Positions 39,470-49,155 of a stretch of 64,000 bases of DNA are shown in pieces. The stretch is from contig CAMDFR010000006.1 in assembly GCA_945897725.1 (NCBI GenBank), forward strand, positions 1-64,000. The letters run 5' to 3'. Numbering within the stretch: the stretch's first letter is position 1; every line of letters starts with the position of its first letter. The position numbers were made by a program, and so were the translations under genes. This DNA is from Chitinophaga pinensis. Lineage in GTDB: Bacteria; Bacteroidota; Bacteroidia; Chitinophagales; CAMDFR01. The notes under the pieces are model-generated. The model saw nothing but the letters and a program-made list of their open reading frames with translations, ran no database searches and was not told the DNA's origin.

Positions 39470-42400
39470 TAAAAAAACTACATATACTTTTCTTTTTAGG
39501 AATGACTTTTTCTGTGGTGTTACAAGCACAGACTACTTATAATATGTCGAATAATTCTATTGGCGATTGCAATGGAATCTTACTCGATAGCGATGGAAAC
39601 CCTATCACAGCAGGCGACTACGGACATAACGAAAATTTTACTTTTACCATTTGTGTGCCAGGAGCAGATTCAATTATCATGAATTTTAGTTCCTTTTGTA
39701 CAGAGTCGGGCCGAGATGTGATCACATTTTATGACGGTCCGGATACCTTGTCTCCCATGATAGGAATCCCGGTTTCTGGACCTTCTGCCATGCCTGGTAC
39801 CATTATTGCCAGCAGTGGATGTTTAACCGTTCACTTTATTACTGATGCTTCGGTGAGTTGTACGGGATGGATGGCTAGTTGGCAAAGTGTCATTCATACA
39901 CCTGCTACGCCTATCATTGCACCCATTGTTGTACCACCTTGTGGAGCGACTTCCATCACCATCACCTTAGATCAAGATTTGATTTGTGATTCTGTGGATG
40001 CATCTGACTTTGGCATCAGTGGTCCCATGTCACCTGCCATCATTTCTGCCATTCCGATTGGATGTGTTGGTGGTAAAACAAGAACAGTACAATTAAATTT
40101 TTCAACAGCCCTTAACGTCAATGGTACCTATTTCCTTGGCGTCAATGCTGTCTTTGTGGATGCTTGTGGAAATGTATGGAACCTTTCTACAGGGATTTCT
40201 TTTGTGATGAATACTTGTCCATTAAGTGTGGTCATTTCTGCAACAGATACTAACATATGCAGAGGTACCTGCACCTCACTTACGGCAAACATTTTAGGAA
40301 GTGTCACTGGAGTGGTTAATTATGCTTGGTCTGGCGGCATCCCTGCTTCTGCTGGTCCACACGTGGTTTGTCCCATGGTGACAACAACCTATTATGTAAC
40401 AGTGACCAATGCCTTTGCTCCTCCAGGTTACGACACTTTTACCGTCGTAGTAACACCCCGCCCTGTGCTACCCAACGACACGGCACTTTGTCAATCGCAT
40501 TATGCAGGTATTCCTTTGGTGGCGTCACCTGCTGGAGGGTTTTGGGGAGGCTATGGAATACCAGGAAGTGGCGTTGGATGGTTCTATCCCTCATGGGTAT
40601 GGCCGAGTGTACAGCCCATCTGGTATACTGTTAATGGCTGTTCAGATACCATGCTCATCACTGTAAACGCTGCCTCCGCCGGCTCTGATATAGCAGCATG
40701 TCCTGGCGTTCCCCCTTTTATTTTAAGCGGTCAAAACCCTCTAGGTGGGCATTGGCGTGGATTAGGGGTGATTGATTCTATAACGGGATTGTTTAGTCCC
40801 GTGGTAGCGGGTATTGGAACGCATACGTTGTATTATACCATACCTGGTTGTCCTGATGCTCGAAGGAATATAAATATTGATACCTTAACAATACCAAAGG
40901 ATACTTCTGTCTGTGACAATGCAGGTGTTTTTAATTTACAATTTTCTCCATATGCAGGAGTTTGGACAGGCCCTGGGATTGTGAATTGGTATTGGGGGAC
41001 CTTTGATCCACTGCTTGCCGGACCTGGTAGACATAGATTACTTTTCACCATGAATGGTTGTGCAGACTCAATGTTCATCACGGTGAATGATGTTTGGGCA
41101 GGATGGGATAGAACGGCTTGTCCGACCATGAATGATGATACTTTGGCCTTACATACTGGTGCAAGTCCATTGGGAGGTGCATGGCGTGGTGTAGGGATTA
41201 TTGATAGTGTGAGAGGGATTTTTGATCCACAATTTATGAGTGGTGCAAACTTTACGAGCAGCATTTATTATGTTTATCAAGGTTGCACTGATACGCTCAA
41301 TATTTATAATTATTATACTGACATAGGTATAGAACCATTACCAGCCGAATGTCCTAATGATACAGCACTCTTATTGAGTTGGGAAACTACACAAAGAAAT
41401 TTATGGGGAGGCATCTGGAATGGGCCTGGAATAACAGATTCAACAGACTATGGTGTATTCGATCCTACGGTAGCTGGCAGTGGCATACATTCACTTGTTT
41501 ATTCATTGAATGGTTGTAAGGATACTGTCTTGGTTGAAGTATATGCGAATGCAAGTTTAAGAGATACTGATGTATGCCTGTTACAATCGCCATTTAATAT
41601 ACCTTCTAATGCGGTTGTTGGTCGATGGTCAGGTCCTGGAATCATCAATCCAGCTACAGGATTATTTAATGCATCTATTGCTGGAGTAGGGACACATAAT
41701 ATTGTTTTTGTGTCAGCTAACGGTTGTAAAGACACGATGTCATTGACCGTGAATCCTATGCCAGTGATCAATATTGCTGGACTTGCGACTAATTATTGTT
41801 TTAACGATAGTACAGTGATATTGACAGCAACGCCTACAGGTGGTGTATGGAGTGGCTTTCCATTAATCAACGATTCTATTTTTAATCCAATGCTTGCAGG
41901 GCCAGGTTTGCATTTCTTCACGTATACTTATGGAAGTGGCGATTGCATTGTAAGAAAAACAGTAAGCACCAATGTATATCCTCCTTTAAATATACGCACC
42001 ACATTTGCTGATACAACGATGTGTTATAATACACAAGTTAGAATTGGTGCCTCTGGCTCAGGTGGTCCATCAGGCTTATATAATTTTAGTTGGGACCATG
42101 CTTTAGGAAATGGAAGTAGTCATGTCGTGAATAATTTAAGCAGCACTGTCTATTCAGTAGTATTATCTGACGGATGTAGTATGCCAGTATCAGGTACAGT
42201 GCAGGTTTTTGTTGTGCCGCCCTTTACATTTACAGTGGCAACAGATACGATGAAGTGCTATGATAAAGGTTCTTATGCTACAGTTCAAATTTTACCTGAT
42301 TCAGGAAACTATGAGGTGATATGGGGCAAGACCACCATACATCATACTTTTTCTGAAGACTTATTTTATGGCAATGCTGGCAGATATTATAGTTTATCGA

Positions 42401-42999
42401 TGAAAGATTTAAATTCAGGTTGCTTTGAAGACACTTCTATTTGGATGCCTGCTTTTGATGAAGTCATTGCGCACTTCACTCCTTCTCCTAATGAACAATG
42501 TTCAGATCCCAATGATCCAACTTTTGAGTTCTTAGATCAAAGTCAGGGTGGTACCAAAGGTATATGGAGCTTTGGTGATGGCTCTACCAGTGATTATTTA
42601 ATATCGCAAAATAAAACACATACCTATCCTCGACCAGGATATTATCAAGTGATTTTGTCAATTAAAAATGAAGGAGAATGTGCAGACTTTATGGTGGACA
42701 CTGTTTGTGTAGAGATTGCCCCTTTGATAACAGTACCAACGGCCTTTAGTCCGAACCAAGATGGGGTGAATGATAGATTTGGAATTCTGCGAACAAGAAA
42801 TATTCAATTGATAAATGAGTTTGCCATCTTCGATAGATTTGGTGTAAAGGTATTTAGTACGAATGATATCAATCAAAGGTGGGACGGCACCTACAAAGGA
42901 AGAAATCAACCATTAGGGGCTTATGTTTGGATCGTAAAAGCCACTTCTTATGATGGGATTTTGGTGGAAGAGAAAGGACAATTTACTTTGTTGAGATAA
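39466..42999 (+). CDS. Large secreted CUB / Trp-Gly repeat / PKD protein with gliding-motility (CHU_C, T9SS type B) C-terminus; TTG start
   Basis: Signal peptide MIKKLHILFFLGMTFSVVLQAQ from TTG; CUB-like DGPDTLSPMIG...; seven GG-W-x-G-x-GI repeats; PKD GIWSFGDGSTSDY; VPTAFSPNQDGVNDRF...GAYVWIVKATSYDG. Confidence 0.88.
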   Translation: MIKKLHILFFLGMTFSVVLQAQTTYNMSNNSIGDCNGILLDSDGNPITAGDYGHNENFTFTICVPGADSIIMNFSSFCTESGRDVITFYDGPDTLSPMIGIPVSGPSAMPGTIIASSGCLTVHFITDASVSCTGWMASWQSVIHTPATPIIAPIVVPPCGATSITITLDQDLICDSVDASDFGISGPMSPAIISAIPIGCVGGKTRTVQLNFSTALNVNGTYFLGVNAVFVDACGNVWNLSTGISFVMNTCPLSVVISATDTNICRGTCTSLTANILGSVTGVVNYAWSGGIPASAGPHVVCPMVTTTYYVTVTNAFAPPGYDTFTVVVTPRPVLPNDTALCQSHYAGIPLVASPAGGFWGGYGIPGSGVGWFYPSWVWPSVQPIWYTVNGCSDTMLITVNAASAGSDIAACPGVPPFILSGQNPLGGHWRGLGVIDSITGLFSPVVAGIGTHTLYYTIPGCPDARRNINIDTLTIPKDTSVCDNAGVFNLQFSPYAGVWTGPGIVNWYWGTFDPLLAGPGRHRLLFTMNGCADSMFITVNDVWAGWDRTACPTMNDDTLALHTGASPLGGAWRGVGIIDSVRGIFDPQFMSGANFTSSIYYVYQGCTDTLNIYNYYTDIGIEPLPAECPNDTALLLSWETTQRNLWGGIWNGPGITDSTDYGVFDPTVAGSGIHSLVYSLNGCKDTVLVEVYANASLRDTDVCLLQSPFNIPSNAVVGRWSGPGIINPATGLFNASIAGVGTHNIVFVSANGCKDTMSLTVNPMPVINIAGLATNYCFNDSTVILTATPTGGVWSGFPLINDSIFNPMLAGPGLHFFTYTYGSGDCIVRKTVSTNVYPPLNIRTTFADTTMCYNTQVRIGASGSGGPSGLYNFSWDHALGNGSSHVVNNLSSTVYSVVLSDGCSMPVSGTVQVFVVPPFTFTVATDTMKCYDKGSYATVQILPDSGNYEVIWGKTTIHHTFSEDLFYGNAGRYYSLSMKDLNSGCFEDTSIWMPAFDEVIAHFTPSPNEQCSDPNDPTFEFLDQSQGGTKGIWSFGDGSTSDYLISQNKTHTYPRPGYYQVILSIKNEGECADFMVDTVCVEIAPLITVPTAFSPNQDGVNDRFGILRTRNIQLINEFAIFDRFGVKVFSTNDINQRWDGTYKGRNQPLGAYVWIVKATSYDGILVEEKGQFTLLR
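40534..41940 (+). repeat. Seven degenerate protein-level repeats (GGxWxGxGI...GxFxPxxAGxGxHxxxYxxxGCxDT)
   Basis: GGFWGGYGI, GGHWRGLGVI, AGVWTGPGI, GGAWRGVGI, GGIWNGPGI, VGRWSGPGI, GGVWSGFPL in order within the 1177-aa protein. Confidence 0.8.
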
Positions 43000-43089
43000 G
43001 GATTAGTACTGATAAAAAACATTCACTCCTAATAAGCTGAATCCTGTTTAATATTTAGTTTTTCATTTACACTCTTTCACGATTTGTTA

Positions 43090-44628
43090 TCATTCGGCTT
43101 TGATGAATCTTGAGGTAGCAATTAGTTTATTATTTTTATTGACAAGCTTGATAAAATACATGCCACTATTGAGTGAATTTACATCTACTGAATACATGTC
43201 TTCATTGACAAAGCAATTCTTACTTACATTAAAATCTTGCTCCATCAAAACACTTCCAATTTCATCATAAATAATTGCATGAGATACTTTATCAAATTGC
43301 GAATTAGTTTGCTCGAATGATATGTAAAGTGTCTCCTTTACAGGATTAGGAAATAAAACTATATTTGATTTTACATCCTTCACAATGTCCAAACCAACTG
43401 TACTGATTGTATCACAGCCAAAGGCGGTGGTATCTGCACCTAAAGTAAAACAAGGCATATTAGGGAAACAGTATGCCCCACATGCAGAACCAAGTTCAAC
43501 ACTGTTAATCCTATATCCACATGCTAAGCCAACACTATCAGGATGTTCTATGGTTGATAAATTATGCCCAATCCAAGAAGGCGTAATATAAATTTTACCA
43601 TCTGGTGCTAAACGCATATCGCCAACATAACTATTAAAAGCAGCAGTATCAATAAAAATTCGAGAACTGTCTAAATTTGTTGCCCATAAATCATATTGAA
43701 ATAACTTTCGAGTAAGACCCACATATAGATATCTATTATTTGGACTAATTGCTACTCCTTGAACTCTGGCGGCATAAGGATCAATTATATTTATCTTTCT
43801 TTGATTACTAAAAGTGCCGCTACATCTATCGAAGTCAAATACATCAAAATACCAAGGGGGTATATCAAATCTATTTCCCAAGCTAACACCAAATACAAAG
43901 GTTTTACCATCGTTGCTAAACATTGATTTGCCTGCTACGCCATATATCAAAGGAAGATTTAAACCAATTACTTGCTCCTTGACAGAATATCCATTTGGGG
44001 TTACTAGGATAATGAAAAATTTATTGCTTCTAAATTTACGTATAACAATCCACCAATCACTTCCGTTTGCATGTCTACATGCGGCTACTGGCAAACATAA
44101 AGTATCATCAACAACTTGGATTAATTCTTTGCCTGGTACAGCCTGTCCCAAACCTAAATTTTCATATTTATCAATGTAGGTGAGATAGGCTTTTGTTTGA
44201 AAATAATCTCCACCAAATGGAGGCATGGCACCTATATTCTCCATGAGAGTTCTAACACAAACCACTTTATCACTATTTGGAAAATCTAAGATGATATGGC
44301 CGTTCCAAGTTACTGGTGCTGAAATATCTGTGTTAATATCGGTAGTATTTTGAACTCTTATAAATGAGCTATCAGTTAATGAGAAATTATTATTTAAGAA
44401 ACTCACTTTCCCTGTTGAATCACAAATAGAAGAGTAAGTATATGTAGGAGTAGGATAATGAGGTTTTGTAACTATCCTCAATGAGTCATTATTATAATCC
44501 ATGACAACTGTATTAAGACCATCATATAAATACCATTGCCTGTCTTGATACTGAGACTTGGCTGTGGACAAAATTAACATAAAGAGAAAAAAAATAATTT
44601 TTCTGACCAATCTGAATTTTATCATCAT
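43090..44628 (-). CDS. Secreted protein, probable beta-propeller-like body, T9SS domain
   Basis: Signal peptide; GVAISPNNRYLYVGLTRKLFQYD and DMRLAPDGKIYITPSW propeller-like blades; SNIVLFPNPVKETLYISF...SGMYFIKLVNKNNKLIATSRF. Confidence 0.75.
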   Translation of the reverse strand: MMIKFRLVRKIIFFLFMLILSTAKSQYQDRQWYLYDGLNTVVMDYNNDSLRIVTKPHYPTPTYTYSSICDSTGKVSFLNNNFSLTDSSFIRVQNTTDINTDISAPVTWNGHIILDFPNSDKVVCVRTLMENIGAMPPFGGDYFQTKAYLTYIDKYENLGLGQAVPGKELIQVVDDTLCLPVAACRHANGSDWWIVIRKFRSNKFFIILVTPNGYSVKEQVIGLNLPLIYGVAGKSMFSNDGKTFVFGVSLGNRFDIPPWYFDVFDFDRCSGTFSNQRKINIIDPYAARVQGVAISPNNRYLYVGLTRKLFQYDLWATNLDSSRIFIDTAAFNSYVGDMRLAPDGKIYITPSWIGHNLSTIEHPDSVGLACGYRINSVELGSACGAYCFPNMPCFTLGADTTAFGCDTISTVGLDIVKDVKSNIVLFPNPVKETLYISFEQTNSQFDKVSHAIIYDEIGSVLMEQDFNVSKNCFVNEDMYSVDVNSLNSGMYFIKLVNKNNKLIATSRFIKAE

Positions 44629-44629
44629 C

Positions 44630-47600
44630 TTATCTTGCTATGTTAAACTTATATTGATGTTTTTGATTTGAGATACTAATCTCAATTATATAAATTCCTG
44701 CAGCAAAAAGACTAACATCAATTCTATCAGGCAATATAATGTTAGGAAGGCTTTTAAACACTATCTTTCCAAATATATCTCTGATAATATATTGACATCT
44801 TGAATCCGATTTATCCTGTACAATGAATAAAACATTATTAGTAGGATTTGGAAAGATACTAATGTGACTGTCAAAAGGTGCTTCTAGTGCATTGAGAGGA
44901 TTCGATTTTCTGTAATCAATTCCCAAAACACATCTTTCATCATCATCCCAAAAGGCATTCAGGTCAAGGCTTGAGATGAATGATCGACAAGTAAACACTG
45001 ATTTCCCTCCGCTAATCGGGCATTGATCTGCAATTGCATAAAGTTGATCCATTATGCCTTCAGTAAAACCAGTGAGTCCAAGATTTAACACAATTTCATT
45101 AATGATTTTTTCATTATTTTCAATATTATTATGTGGTATCACAGCACTATTTTTTATACGAGCATCAACACTTAAATCGTTCTCAATAGAAGTTCGTACC
45201 TCATAAAGTTTGCCGATATTATTTTCTTTCGCCGCAAGGTAAAAACTATCAATTGTATAGCTACTATCTCTCAAATTACTATCAATGTTTAGATCATAAT
45301 AAAGTTCTTTTTTCAACCCCAGTTGATAATCTTCTTCATAAATATCACTTGCTATCAATTCGTGAATGATCTCTTCAGCAACAACTTTTTCATCACCACT
45401 TCCTTCTCCTCCGCCAGCCATTAAACCAGAACCCCCACCAGATCCTCCGTGTATATATGGATCACACTGATAGTTAGGTGTTGTAGAAGGTAATGGTGAC
45501 AATGTAGATCCTACTCCAACCAAGACATTGATGAAAGGATAGAATGGTGCTATATTTTTCGCATAATAGAGATTTGCTCCAGCATAAGAATTGAATGCAC
45601 ATGTATTTGAGTTGAGATATGCCGATGAAGTAAATTCATTTGCCATTAACTTTGTTCCAACCAGTGGTGGGAAGACTCTACCAGTTTGAGATCCGATAAT
45701 ACCAGATGTTCGTAATGTCATCTGATCATAATGTCTCTTCATGGTATTTCCCGCAATATTGTTTGTACTTAAACAATTTCCCATAAATTCTAAACCCCAG
45801 GTCATTGTATCTGTTGTATTGCAATATACAGTATCATTGTGACTCATACTGAAATAAATAGCCTTGCTATTGGCATAGGTGCTACCTACTACTCCACCAC
45901 TAGTATTATCACCTACGACAGAATTATCACTGTATAAGGTTCTTGTTGTATTGCTACTGCTAATTCCCATAATGGAGAAGCCAGTTGTACTATTCATTCT
46001 AATACTATTTCCTCTCACAATACTTTGCACTACATTATTCAAGCTGATACCCAATCTACCACTCACGATTTCATTATCAATAATTTCATAAATGGATGGA
46101 TATAAACTTTGATTCACTAAGATACCTGTAATAACTGGTGTAAAGATTGATGGTGGGTTAGTTTGAAGTTTATTTCTTAGCATTTGAATCTTACTTCTTG
46201 TATTAAAATCCGCTTCAATTCCTCTGGTGTAATTTTTAATGACATTATCTTTTACAATACATAGTGATGGTTGATTTCCGAGTGGCGTAAAGGTGCTGTC
46301 TACCATAATTCCTGTAACACAATTATCCAAAGTATTATTCTGAATGGTACTTAAAACATTTCTACTAATGATGCCATAGCGACTATTGGTAAAATAATTG
46401 TTCTGAGAAATTAAATATCCACCTACTATCGTAGAATATGTAAGCATTGGGTCGGTTCCAAATGACTTATCCAACAAAATTCCTGCACCTGTATATGTTA
46501 GATTTGGTGCCATATTTGTAAATTCATTGTTAAAGATAGATATGTTTGTATTCATTGCATGAATTCCTGTGTAAGCATTATCAAAATAATTGGTGCAGGA
46601 TATACATGGAGAGCCAATAGCAACAGATTGAACATGATCTAAAAAGATACATTCATGAGGTTTTAAAGCCCAATATGGATTGATTAATAAACCCAAATTA
46701 TCTAATGGATCTGGGAAACTAAGGTAAGCACGCAATCCTAAATCTTTACAAATAAAACTACTTTTTATTACTTGTAATGGACTATAAAATCCAGCAAATG
46801 GTTTTACCACTATATCCTTTCTATTTTTATTAAAGGTATCTGCAATGCAATGTGTATAGGAGCCATTTAAAACAGTGATACCCGCAATAGCATCTTCGAT
46901 AATACAATTTTTTGCAATAATGGTACCGTTGCCCCAAGCCAATGTGCCATTATTAATACCCTGCCACATAATGTTAGTACAAGCCGTCAAATAACAGCTA
47001 TCAAGTCGTAAGGTATCACCATCTGTCACATCAATTTTTGCATAAGGTTGCATGTAGATGGCTGTATTTTTAAAAGTAAGATTCTGATCAATCAGCAATG
47101 TGCCATCAAAACTAACATCATTGCAGAACTGACAAGCCGATGAACCAAATATACCACTACTAAAATCAATATCATAAGAAATTAAAACTGCACTTCTTTG
47201 GTCACTGTAGATTTTTAACTTGTCTCTTCGACAACATTGATAAATAGTGATAGCCGTATCAAAAATACATGGAGATTTGCTGTCTGTTATATGTAAGGTA
47301 ACTACATGAGATAAGGCAGCAGCATCAAGAATTGTTGTGAAGTAGGTTCCTGTATAAGTGCTAGGATAACCAGTCAATACATTGCTAACAGTCCAACTAT
47401 ATGTAAGATTTGATTTCGGATTAAGAATACTTAGAATTAGATTGGTATCGCAATTTGTATATGGCAAGGCGAGCATTTGCACATTAGCAGGACTATCATA
47501 GATAGTGGTTGAAGAAGTATAGGTTAGACCTGGAATTAGAGTACTTGTGACAATAAATGAATACACACCAATACTAGAAGGTGTATAAAATCGTAAAGTG

Positions 47601-48544
47601 CCAATAGGTCCTGGGATGGCAATTCCATCTTTATACCATTGAATAGTACCAAGGCTTCCTGCACCTGCATCCAGAGTAGGATAATTACTATTACAAAGTG
47701 AATAAAATTGTTGAAGATTACCACGGGGCATACTATCTGTTTTTATTAGTGAGACATCATCAATGTAGTAATACGCTAAATTCGAAATTGTATTAACAGT
47801 TGTGGAGACGAGTAAAGGCTTAAATGCAGTAACTTGGATGAGCGAAGTATCTGTAAAATTTCCAATTGTTAGAAAATTCAAGGTTGGATCTGTGCAAATA
47901 AATTCATGTGAAATTAAATTCCAATCTGGTGTGCTGGTAATATTTGATGGAGAATTATAAAATATAGAACCTGCTGGAGGAGGAATTGTGGTAGAATTAT
48001 ATGACATGGGGATAGCTCCGGTGGACAAAATAAAACCAATATGACAATAGATTCTACTAGAATCAGACAAAGAGGCATAATAAGAAAGTTTATACTTATC
48101 GCCAAGTATCATCGGATTTATTGAACTGCCAACATATTCTCTCCACTTTTCATTAACTCCACCATAAACACAATTACCTGTACTCAGGGAATATGCAATT
48201 ATTCCAGAATAACCGCTTTGAGAACTATGATCATTTTGGAATCCTCCAAAATTCAAGGGGACATCAACAGGGGAAGTTGAAGTAGCACAAGAATTAAAAT
48301 AATCTGATGTACATTGAGTATAACCGAAAGAACAAGGACCTTCATTTAGAAAAAATCTACTAACATTCAGCCATCCATTGCACATATATAGTTGGGAAAA
48401 TGTAGTGGGGCAGGTCGAATAATTTTCAAAATTGCCATTTGTAACTAAATTGATCTGCGTAAATGCATCTAACGAAATAGTAAATAGCAAAACGTATATG
48501 CAAGCTAATAGTTTCGTCATTTTAGTTTTAGTTAAGGATTTCAT
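44630..48544 (-). CDS. Large secreted right-handed beta-helix-like protein with T9SS domain
   Basis: Start at ATG 48544. NGTIIAKNCIIEDAIAGITVLNG, TGIHAMNTNISIFNNEFTNM, NSRYGIISRNVLSTIQNNTLDNCVTGIMV parallel-beta repeats; HISIFPNPTNNVLFIVQ...GIYIIEISISNQKHQYKFNI. Confidence 0.8.
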   Translation of the reverse strand: MKSLTKTKMTKLLACIYVLLFTISLDAFTQINLVTNGNFENYSTCPTTFSQLYMCNGWLNVSRFFLNEGPCSFGYTQCTSDYFNSCATSTSPVDVPLNFGGFQNDHSSQSGYSGIIAYSLSTGNCVYGGVNEKWREYVGSSINPMILGDKYKLSYYASLSDSSRIYCHIGFILSTGAIPMSYNSTTIPPPAGSIFYNSPSNITSTPDWNLISHEFICTDPTLNFLTIGNFTDTSLIQVTAFKPLLVSTTVNTISNLAYYYIDDVSLIKTDSMPRGNLQQFYSLCNSNYPTLDAGAGSLGTIQWYKDGIAIPGPIGTLRFYTPSSIGVYSFIVTSTLIPGLTYTSSTTIYDSPANVQMLALPYTNCDTNLILSILNPKSNLTYSWTVSNVLTGYPSTYTGTYFTTILDAAALSHVVTLHITDSKSPCIFDTAITIYQCCRRDKLKIYSDQRSAVLISYDIDFSSGIFGSSACQFCNDVSFDGTLLIDQNLTFKNTAIYMQPYAKIDVTDGDTLRLDSCYLTACTNIMWQGINNGTLAWGNGTIIAKNCIIEDAIAGITVLNGSYTHCIADTFNKNRKDIVVKPFAGFYSPLQVIKSSFICKDLGLRAYLSFPDPLDNLGLLINPYWALKPHECIFLDHVQSVAIGSPCISCTNYFDNAYTGIHAMNTNISIFNNEFTNMAPNLTYTGAGILLDKSFGTDPMLTYSTIVGGYLISQNNYFTNSRYGIISRNVLSTIQNNTLDNCVTGIMVDSTFTPLGNQPSLCIVKDNVIKNYTRGIEADFNTRSKIQMLRNKLQTNPPSIFTPVITGILVNQSLYPSIYEIIDNEIVSGRLGISLNNVVQSIVRGNSIRMNSTTGFSIMGISSSNTTRTLYSDNSVVGDNTSGGVVGSTYANSKAIYFSMSHNDTVYCNTTDTMTWGLEFMGNCLSTNNIAGNTMKRHYDQMTLRTSGIIGSQTGRVFPPLVGTKLMANEFTSSAYLNSNTCAFNSYAGANLYYAKNIAPFYPFINVLVGVGSTLSPLPSTTPNYQCDPYIHGGSGGGSGLMAGGGEGSGDEKVVAEEIIHELIASDIYEEDYQLGLKKELYYDLNIDSNLRDSSYTIDSFYLAAKENNIGKLYEVRTSIENDLSVDARIKNSAVIPHNNIENNEKIINEIVLNLGLTGFTEGIMDQLYAIADQCPISGGKSVFTCRSFISSLDLNAFWDDDERCVLGIDYRKSNPLNALEAPFDSHISIFPNPTNNVLFIVQDKSDSRCQYIIRDIFGKIVFKSLPNIILPDRIDVSLFAAGIYIIEISISNQKHQYKFNIAR

Positions 48545-48613
48545 ACGAATATATTTTTTATACAATATAAACTAAAAAAAATAATATCAACGGATTCGTT
48601 TATTGTTTTTTTA

Positions 48614-48854
48614 ATGAAGAACGATTCTGTTGGTTATTGCCAATGGATAAGTCTCCTTAAAATTATTTTACAAATAGGGACTTGGAGTAAAGGAATGTAG
48701 AAATAATAGAGGCCTCACTCTACGAAAGTTAGCCTATTCTATTGGCATGGATCCGCAATATATACATAGATTAGAGGTTGGTGGTGTAAATCCTTCCTTC
48801 ATTTATCTTTCAGAGATATGCAAAGGTCTTGACATTGAGTTAAAAGAATTATAA
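48614..48854 (+). pseudogene. XRE-family HTH regulator remnant with frameshift
   Basis: Frame 3 (48678-48854) reads GLGVKECRNNRGLTLRKLAYSIGMDPQYIHRLEVGGVNPSFIYLSEICKGLDIELKEL*. The N-terminal part (MKNDSVGYCQWISLLKIILQIGTWSK) lies in another frame from ATG 48614. Confidence 0.6.
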
Positions 48855-49000
48855 GAAGACTTACCGGGATAGATTATTCAGTCATACATAGCTTCGTTTG
48901 AAAATTCATCTTCATTTATACACGATTAACTAAATGAGTTAAAAAAGAGAGCCACATACAAAATATATTTTTAATTTAAAACATCCATTCAATCGCAAAC

Positions 49001-49078
49001 CCCGCATGAGGGACAGACAGCAGTAGCGCCTACTGCAGATGGCCCGACCCTGTCTGGCTTTTTGACAGGGGCATGCCC
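49001..49078 (-). repeat. Dispersed structured intergenic repeat, subfamily A, copy 3
   Basis: Reverse strand: GGGCATGCCC-CTGTC-aaaaagcca-GACAG-GGTCGGGCCATCT-GCAGTAG-gcg-CTACTGC-TGTCTGTCCCTCATGCGGG. Confidence 0.7.
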
Positions 49079-49155
49079 AAAAAAGATTTAAATTTTTAGG
49101 ACAAAAAAATAATGAAAATTGGACGAAAAAAATGAAGTAAAATTTTGTTGCTACG

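Noticed and set aside
40326-40634. 102-aa ORF inside the CHU_C giant
   Set aside because: Alternative-frame shadow of a long, domain-supported ORF.
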